Assembly: GCA_963921825.1 (NCBI GenBank)
Contig: OY997591.1
Location: 34,555,825-34,619,824 of the forward strand
Length of the DNA stretch: 64,000 nt
From: Erodium maritimum
Lineage: Eukaryota > Streptophyta > Magnoliopsida > Geraniales > Geraniaceae
Reading direction: 5' to 3'
In this document: positions 57,797 through 64,000 of the stretch, in pieces
Layout: each line of letters begins with the position of its first letter
Numbering within the stretch: the stretch's first letter is position 1
Made by a program: the position numbers and the translations under genes
Notes under the pieces: model-generated
The model's database searches: none
Told to the model about the DNA's origin: nothing
What the model saw: the letters and a program-made list of their open reading frames with translations, nothing else

Positions 57797-60571
57797 TGTA
57801 AGAACCACTCCTGGTCAACGCCAGTCAAATCGGCGAAAAACAGGAAAATTTAAAATTTTGGGACTAACACTTAAATGAACCTAAATTTTACCCCGAGGGT
57901 CATACTGGACTTAAGTTGACCCCGATATCGATCAAAGTGAGTTCTGGGGGACTCGGGGCAACTTTCTGACCAATTTGGGAAAGGTTGACTTTTTGCCGAA
58001 AAAGTCAACCGAACGACGTTTTGGTCTGTTCGAGGTCCGTTTTGGATCCAAAAAACTTATCCGTCGTTATAGCGGTCTTAGTTGAGCCGTTTCCTTGTTG
58101 CCCATGAAGTTTCGTAATTTCTTGGAAAATGGGTCCGTTCGGGGCCCGAGACGATCGAATTTCGCGAATCTGACTGAAAAATATCTAGAAGATATTTTCC
58201 AAAAGGGGTGGGACCCTCGCGCACAGCAGCTGTGGTTGCATAGCCGCGGAACACTTGTTGGTTCACATCAGCTCCAACACTCTGTCACATGAACACTCCA
58301 AACCTTAGGCAACTCATTTAAGTCTATCCCCACACCCACTCATGCAGGGCAAAACTTCCTAACACGATGTTTAACCAAAGAGACAAAGCAAAACAAAGAA
58401 ACTCAGAGATGGCAACAACATTCTGACATGAACTTTCACATGTGAGTGAGTACTATCAATTAATAGACCCTCTCCCCCATCACAAAAATATCAATCCTTG
58501 ATACTCTCACAATCTTCCTCCCAAAAACCTTATAATGTCCAGTCCAGCTATAAGAGATCATCATTTTAGCTCCATGGATGTTACTCAATTACAGTATACT
58601 GTTTACTGTAAAATGCACAACTTCATCTCCATTACCATATTTTCATTTGGACCTAAGTAATCATATCAAAAACATGATTGATGCATGAATAATGGTAGCT
58701 GAATTTCTACTTTTCTGTGAAAATCTCCAACATTTGACTAATCAACCCACAAAGAAAGGGGTAGAGTTTTTCGATATCCCGATGATCCAACCGACGGATC
58801 GTCTCAACGATTAAAGAATCGAGTTCCCGTCATCATTCCCTACGGTGAGAACCTATTCGATTTTCGTTTTGATATGTTTAAAAGTTAGGGTTTGGGTTGA
58901 AACGAGTAGGCTATGGATGATTTGAGGTGTGGGGTTCGTTGGAGGCGTTTTGGAGCGAAAAATGAGCGGTTTCCGGTGACCGGAGGCTCGGGGAAGCTCC
59001 GACCACCGTGGGTAGTGGCTGGCCGGAGCTAGGACCGGCCACCATGGTGGTGAACCGGTCCAAAACCGGTCAAGCCACCCACAGCTAAGGGTGACCGAGT
59101 GGGGCCCACGTGTCGGGTCTCGGGTTTTTCGTGTTCGGGTGGTTTAGGACGATTCCTAAGCCGTTAATCCACACCCAGAACGAATTTTGGAATTAAATTG
59201 TGAAAGTTGGAATTTCGGGTTTAGAAACTTTAAACGCGAATTAAATCGCTTGGAAGTCGGAAATTGATTTCGTCGATTACATTGGAACCCTCGAATTATT
59301 CTAAGATCGTAGAAACGAAAATGGGAATTTTCGGAGTCCCGGAAGGGCGTTTTCCAATCCCGGGCAGATTTGCTGAGCCGGGCGAATCAGGCCTTTCCGG
59401 GCCCATTATTGACAATGTCGAGTAATTGGGAAGTTTGGGAGTGATCGACATTGTCGGGATTGAGTTTGGGCGTCAAATTCATTAAAATTCAGCTTTGTCT
59501 ACAAACTTAAAAAGTGTTTTAATTGTGATCTTGTTAGATCGTGTTGAGGACCGCGGCAAGGGAAAGCTAGGCGAGTGGTCGCGAGCACGCCGGAGCTTGG
59601 GCGTGGACTTTTGGGAAAGCGTTACGAGGTAGGGAAAAGTAGCCGGATCTCGGCCTTGACTAGGGAAAGTTAACAGTAGAAATGCATGAGACAGTTAGTA
59701 GTGTCGTATGATAAGTAAGTTATCGAACACTAGAAATGCAGGCGACACATAGTGGTGTCGTATGATACGAGAACGTATCGAACAATAGAAAGGCATGTGA
59801 CACTTAGTAGTGTCGTAGGATAAGTGAACTTATCGAACAATAGAAGTACGGGTGGCATTTGGTTGTGACCGGAGGTTGTTTGAATTGTTGGTGTCTTGGG
59901 TGGCCATGAGTGCCCGTGGGGAGTTGAGCCCGTATTTTTTACTGTTTGTGTGTCTTGGGTGGCCATGAGTGCCCGTGGGGAGTTGAACCCGTATTTTACT
60001 GATTGTGTGCCTTGGGTGGCCATGAGTTCCCGTGGGGAGTTGAACCCGTATTTTACTGTTTGTGTGTCTTTGGTGGCCATGAGTGCCCGTGGGGAGTTGA
60101 ACCCGTATTTTACTGTTTGTGTGTCTTGGGTGGCCATGAGTGCCCGTGGGGAGTTGAACCCGTAATTTTACTGTTTGTGTGTCGTGGGTGGTCAGGTGTG
60201 CCTTTGGGGTGTTGAACCCGTGTTTGGTTGTGCCCGGAGGTTGATTGAATTGTTTGTGGTTGTGGGTGGCCATGAGTGCCCGTGGGGAGTTGAATTCGTA
60301 TTTTACCGTTGCGTGTCTTGGGTGGCCATAAGTGTCGTTGGGGTGTTGGACCCGTGTTTCACTGTTTGTGTGTCGTGGGTGGCCAGGTGTGCCTTTGGGG
60401 TGTTGAAACCGTGTGTTACTGTTTGGTGTGTCGTGGGTGGCCATGTGTGCCTGTGGGGTGTTAAACCTGCGTTGTCGCTTGTTGATGAACTTTGGTTGTG
60501 ATTGTCATTGCCTGAGGTTGGGGGCCCGCCTGACAATAAAGGGGTCATGTGGTCGCGCGCGTGGGGGTTGG
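57797..60571 (+). repeat. Gypsy-2 3' LTR, interrupted
   Basis: Matches 49951 onward except for an exchanged block at 58217-58750. It ends in TGGGGGTTGG where copia-2 begins. The missing last part should lie beyond the window. Confidence 0.85.
58217..58750. other. Foreign 534-bp block in the gypsy-2 3' LTR
   Basis: The flanks AAAAGGGGTGGGA (left) and AAGAAAGGGGTAGAG (right) match the 5' LTR, where about 170 bp (50371-50540) lies between them. Here the space holds unrelated AT-rich DNA with no reading frame, terminal repeat or duplication that I can see. Its source is unknown. Confidence 0.7.
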
Positions 60572-62179
60572 TGTTAGTCTTAGTGCCCGTAGTTCAATCA
60601 TAAATGTCCAAATGTATATATCATCATTAGCAATAAGATTAAAGCGGCTTTATATTACTTATGTGTTGGAGTAATATATCGATGTGTGCTCTGATCTATG
60701 CCCACCATGCGAATAGAACCATAGATCGAGATGGATCACACTCGATGTGTCCCTAGTCAATAAAGCTTCACTAGAAGCGACTAGTATGAAAGATGGCTCT
60801 TCATTGCTTACGTTCTGTTAGTCATTGGAATGGGATTCCGGAGTCTGATCATAGATATCATGTGGGACATGATATTGGACGACCCGCCCTGAATATGTGC
60901 CATAGATTGAGTCATGAACATATTCAGTGTCGTAGCCTGTCATGTATCCTTAGACCAGGGAGTCTTTGTGATCACTATGCAGTCAACAACTAAGTTTGAC
61001 CTGAGCCTAACGTTGTCCGTAACAGGGCTTCCATAACGGCCAGGATTGGCTTGGGGACGGGTTGCATGAGTGACACGAAAGACGGCTAAGGGATTTATCC
61101 CTCATACTGAGGTATGGTAAAGATATCGGTTCTCGGCCGCTTGATCGAGAGTGACTGAAAAAATAGCATGGCCATGCACATGATACTAGGTATCATATAT
61201 TCAGTCATCTCACATATCAAGGAACAGTGATTGAGAATAATAAGGATGACGGCTCTATGCCTTATCTCAATCAGGATATCGGAGATAAAAGGATAATGAC
61301 AGGGACGAAGGAAATGTTAGAATCGATTGGTTTGATTCGCTATGTAGTGTCAGGCAATACTAAAGTCTCGTCGGTTGCCACTTGTTGATGAAACTCATTG
61401 ACACATTTATGGAGAATGGCCAAAAGAGAGTTGTCTCGGGACATGACCAAAACTGGGTTTTGGGTCATGTGCCCGTAAGTGAATAGGACATTACAGATCA
61501 AGACAAGGCTTGGAGTCTTGGGATTGATCGCGTTGGATAATGTTGGACATTTCCGGTATGGGAGGCTTTGAGGCGATGAGCACGTCACGGGACCTCGTTG
61601 GGAATGGCCATGGGCCATGTTCCAAGAGGCCAATGAAAGGCCCATGCAACCAAGGCCCATGGAACTAATTAATCAAGTCTTGATTAATTAGTACTAAGTA
61701 AGCAAGACAAGGATTAAGGTGTTGGTGATTCACCACCTAACCCATCTTGTCTTGCGATACTTAGCACCATACTTGTCTTACTTCACACCATGCTTCACAC
61801 CTTACTTGTCCTTGATGGTTGTTGATGGTTTAAGTCATCTTTTTCCTACAACAAATCACAAGACAAGAATAGAAACACAACTTCTCTCCCTCTCACACTA
61901 CAATTTCGAGTTTGGCACATTTCCTCCCTCTTGTTGTGTTATTGAGTCATCTAAAGAAGAACTACGTGGCTTTGATTCTAATTGGATACGTAGGCATCTT
62001 GGAGACTCAATCCGATCATCGTTTCTTTGGTGTTCTCTTCCTTTTCTTGAACTAGTTGGTAAGGAAACATCCATATTGTTTATTCTCTTGTGTATCTAAT
62101 ATTTGGTAGTGTTCTATGACATGGTCTCGAGTTATTTCCGCTGCAAGTATGTGTTCATACCCTCCATCGAGACCCAACA
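60572..62179 (+). repeat. Copia-2 5' LTR
   Basis: 1,608 bp, TGTTAGTC to CCCAACA, clearly alignable with 15019-16706. Confidence 0.9.
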
Positions 62180-62180
62180 G

Positions 62181-62192
62181 TGGTATCAGAGC
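62181..62192 (+). other. Copia-2 primer-binding site
   Basis: TGGTATCAGAGC, initiator Met tRNA type, one base after the LTR. Confidence 0.95.
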
Positions 62193-63727
62193 CGTGCTAC
62201 CTTCGTGATTCACAAAAGAACTTTCGGTTTTGCTTGCTAGTTTCGGTTTTGCATGTTAATTTGCTAAATTGTTTGATAACATGTTTTAAATTCTTTTTTA
62301 TGGGTTTAATGCATGAAAAATGAATTTTTGAAAAGTTTATCAAATTTGGAATTTTTGAAAAAAATTTGATTTTTCGGGTCTCGGGAGCGGGACTCTCGGG
62401 GAGCCGAAACTGGGACCGAACGGGGCTCTGTTGGACGGAGCTAGGCCAAGCATGACCATTGGATGCTCAATATGCCTAGCTAAACCGTTTTGTTAGTCAT
62501 GACGAGTTTGGAACCGTCTTGACGAACTCAAAAATCAAATGTTCAAAAGTTTCAATTTTGAACGGTTTCGATAAACCGAGTATCAAAAATTTTCGAAACT
62601 TGGAAATTAATTAAAACCGGAAAATCACATGATGTTTGATAACATTCTTGTTTGATAACACGATGTGTGATGTGATGTTGGCATGGTGTACATAATAGCC
62701 CCGAGTTCGATTTAATTATTTATCGCTTTTCACGGCCTGCGAGCCGTTAGAGTTAGCATGTAATTATTTTTTCGAGGTGTGGTTGTCGTACCACTTATTT
62801 GTAATATTTATTAATTCCCGACCTGCGAGTCGTGTATTAAATTGTAATATTTTACTCAAGACGAAGAAAGGGCGAAAAGGTCATTTGGTGGCTTCTCGGG
62901 TTTTGACATCGGCTTGGAGTCGGTGGAGCTCAAGAAGCTAGTGGGAGTTAGTTTAGTGGGCTATTGTGTACATATTTAACGCTTTATGCTTGGTTTAGTT
63001 TTTGCATGATCATTTCTATGTGTTTTAGAATTGCATGCTTAACTTAATTTACCGAGCATATAACCTCACATGCAAAGATAAAATTGGCTTTAATCATTGT
63101 CTGTGAGCCCTTAGAATCGTCATTACATTGGATGTAGTTGACGGGTTCGAAGGAAGAATTACATTGGATGTAATTGGAGGCATCATTACATATGGAATGT
63201 AGTTGATGTGCTCATCGCATCTAGGATGTGCCAAAAGTTTAAAACACAACCGGACAAGTAAAAACGGGTCATGTCCGATACCTCACAATTATCAACACCT
63301 TACTACCTCCCCGTCCTATGGGTGTCGTGCGCATTAGCGGAGCATCCATGGGAAAGCGGGGTAGTAGGTTTGGACGACATGTGTAGGTGTCGTGCGCATT
63401 AGCGGAGCACCCACATAGTGACAGGCCATAGTTGAAAATTGGTGGACCCGACTACGATTCTCAGCCTGAGGTTGAGCTAGGGTATCAGATAGGGTAAGCC
63501 GTGTACATGAGTACATACCCTAGCCAAGAGTCACATTGGATGTGATTGGATGGAGTCCTACCTACATAGCTCGATTAAGTGGTGAGCATTAGTTCAACTT
63601 AATCGGGTGAATCAAGGATCTTGGTTTTAGATTCTCAAGGTTTAGAATCAATTGGTTTGTGTTTGAACTTGATCTTCATAAAATTTATTCAGTTTATTGA
63701 TTATATTTTGTTTGTCGTGTAGATCAA

Positions 63728-64000
63728 ATGGCAAGTATTTCAGCGAACAATAGTAGTTTGTCACTAAAAACCATTCTTGATAGGATCAAGCTAAGTGGGA
63801 CAAACTACTTGGACTGGGACAGAAACTTGAGGATAGTCTTCAAATTCGAGCACAAAGAATATGTCCTAGACCAGGCTATCCCCGAGGAGCCAGCTAATAA
63901 TGCCATTAGGGCCATTAAGGATGCATACCAAAAGCACCTTAGCGATTCTATAGATGTGGCATGTATTATGCTGGGCTGCATGGAGTCTGATCTCCAAGAC
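63728..64000 (+). CDS. Copia-2 gag, N-terminal part
   Basis: ATG at 63728, open for 91 codons to the window edge. It begins MASISANNSSLSLKTIL, continues KLSGTNYLDWDRNLRIVFK, and is homologous to the gag start at 18260. It extends further than the gag remains of copia-1, through YVLDQAIPEEPANNAIRAI. Such proteins form the particle shell. Confidence 0.8.
   Translation, partial: MASISANNSSLSLKTILDRIKLSGTNYLDWDRNLRIVFKFEHKEYVLDQAIPEEPANNAIRAIKDAYQKHLSDSIDVACIMLGCMESDLQD

Larger units (their letters stand above)
49951..60571 (+). mobile_element. Older Ty3/gypsy (Tekay/Del-like) element, broken
   Basis: The 5' LTR is 49951-52940, primer-binding site 52944-52955, interior 52941-57796, purine tract 57781-57796, and 3' LTR from 57797 to 60571, where a second copia element interrupts it. 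The remaining LTR end would lie beyond the window. Protease to integrase are recognisable, but gag is not. It is broken in well over ten places. The LTRs differ clearly by substitutions, an exchanged block and repeat copy number, so it is much older than the array at 22102. Confidence 0.85.
60572..64000 (+). mobile_element. Second Ty1/copia element, runs off the window
   Basis: Same family as the copia at 15019, inserted into the gypsy-2 3' LTR. The expected 5-bp duplication would be GTTGG (60567-60571). LTR is 60572-62179, primer-binding site 62181-62192, leader 62193-63727, gag from 63728. Its LTR is about 80 bp shorter than that of copia-1, mainly by one missing segment near 61384. State of the coding part cannot be judged from the visible piece. 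Confidence 0.9.

Overview
This is plant nuclear DNA, almost certainly from a flowering plant. The only host gene I can support is an intronless CIPK (CBL-interacting protein kinase) with the plant-specific NAF motif. Everything around it is typical of angiosperm repeat space: PIF/Harbinger transposons with TTA/TAA target duplications, LINE-derived elements with A-tails, Ty1/copia elements, and Tekay/Del-type Ty3/gypsy elements primed by initiator Met tRNA. I cannot name the species.

Layout. 1-1500: the 3' part of a non-LTR-like repeat, then short tandem repeats. 1709-3013 (-): the CIPK gene, with a TATA box and a poly(A) signal. 3239-5363: a broken PIF/Harbinger transposon whose end lies 226 bp upstream of the CIPK start codon. 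5521-7305 (-): a second, decayed non-LTR-like element. 7364-10075: a non-autonomous PIF-like element that contains an ORF1-only LINE (7481-9317). 10079-15018 and 43294-44290: remains of a non-coding, minus-strand, Tat/Athila-like LTR element that holds another ORF1-only LINE (11841-14237).

15019-43288 (+): a broken copia element with a CATAG duplication. Its 3' LTR is split by a gypsy array at 22102-41925 (-), flanked by CTGAA. The array has the form LTR-internal-LTR-internal-LTR, with two apparently identical gag-pol frames. This gives three levels of nesting: Tat-like, then copia, then gypsy.

44326-47153: a copia LTR fragment, then a reversed LTR of the 15 kb copia family. 47154-49950: a possible host-gene scrap, a third copy of the non-LTR 3' end, and mostly uninterpretable DNA. 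49951-60571 (+): an older, broken Tekay-like gypsy element. A second copia element sits in its 3' LTR from 60572 and runs off the window in gag.

The points I rate highest are: a tandem set of LTR hairpins whose stems covary; at least two (perhaps three) ORF1-only LINE elements with target duplications, resembling the 'half-L1' class of mammals; the tandem gypsy array; and an old gypsy element whose gag region is occupied by minisatellite and LTR-like DNA.
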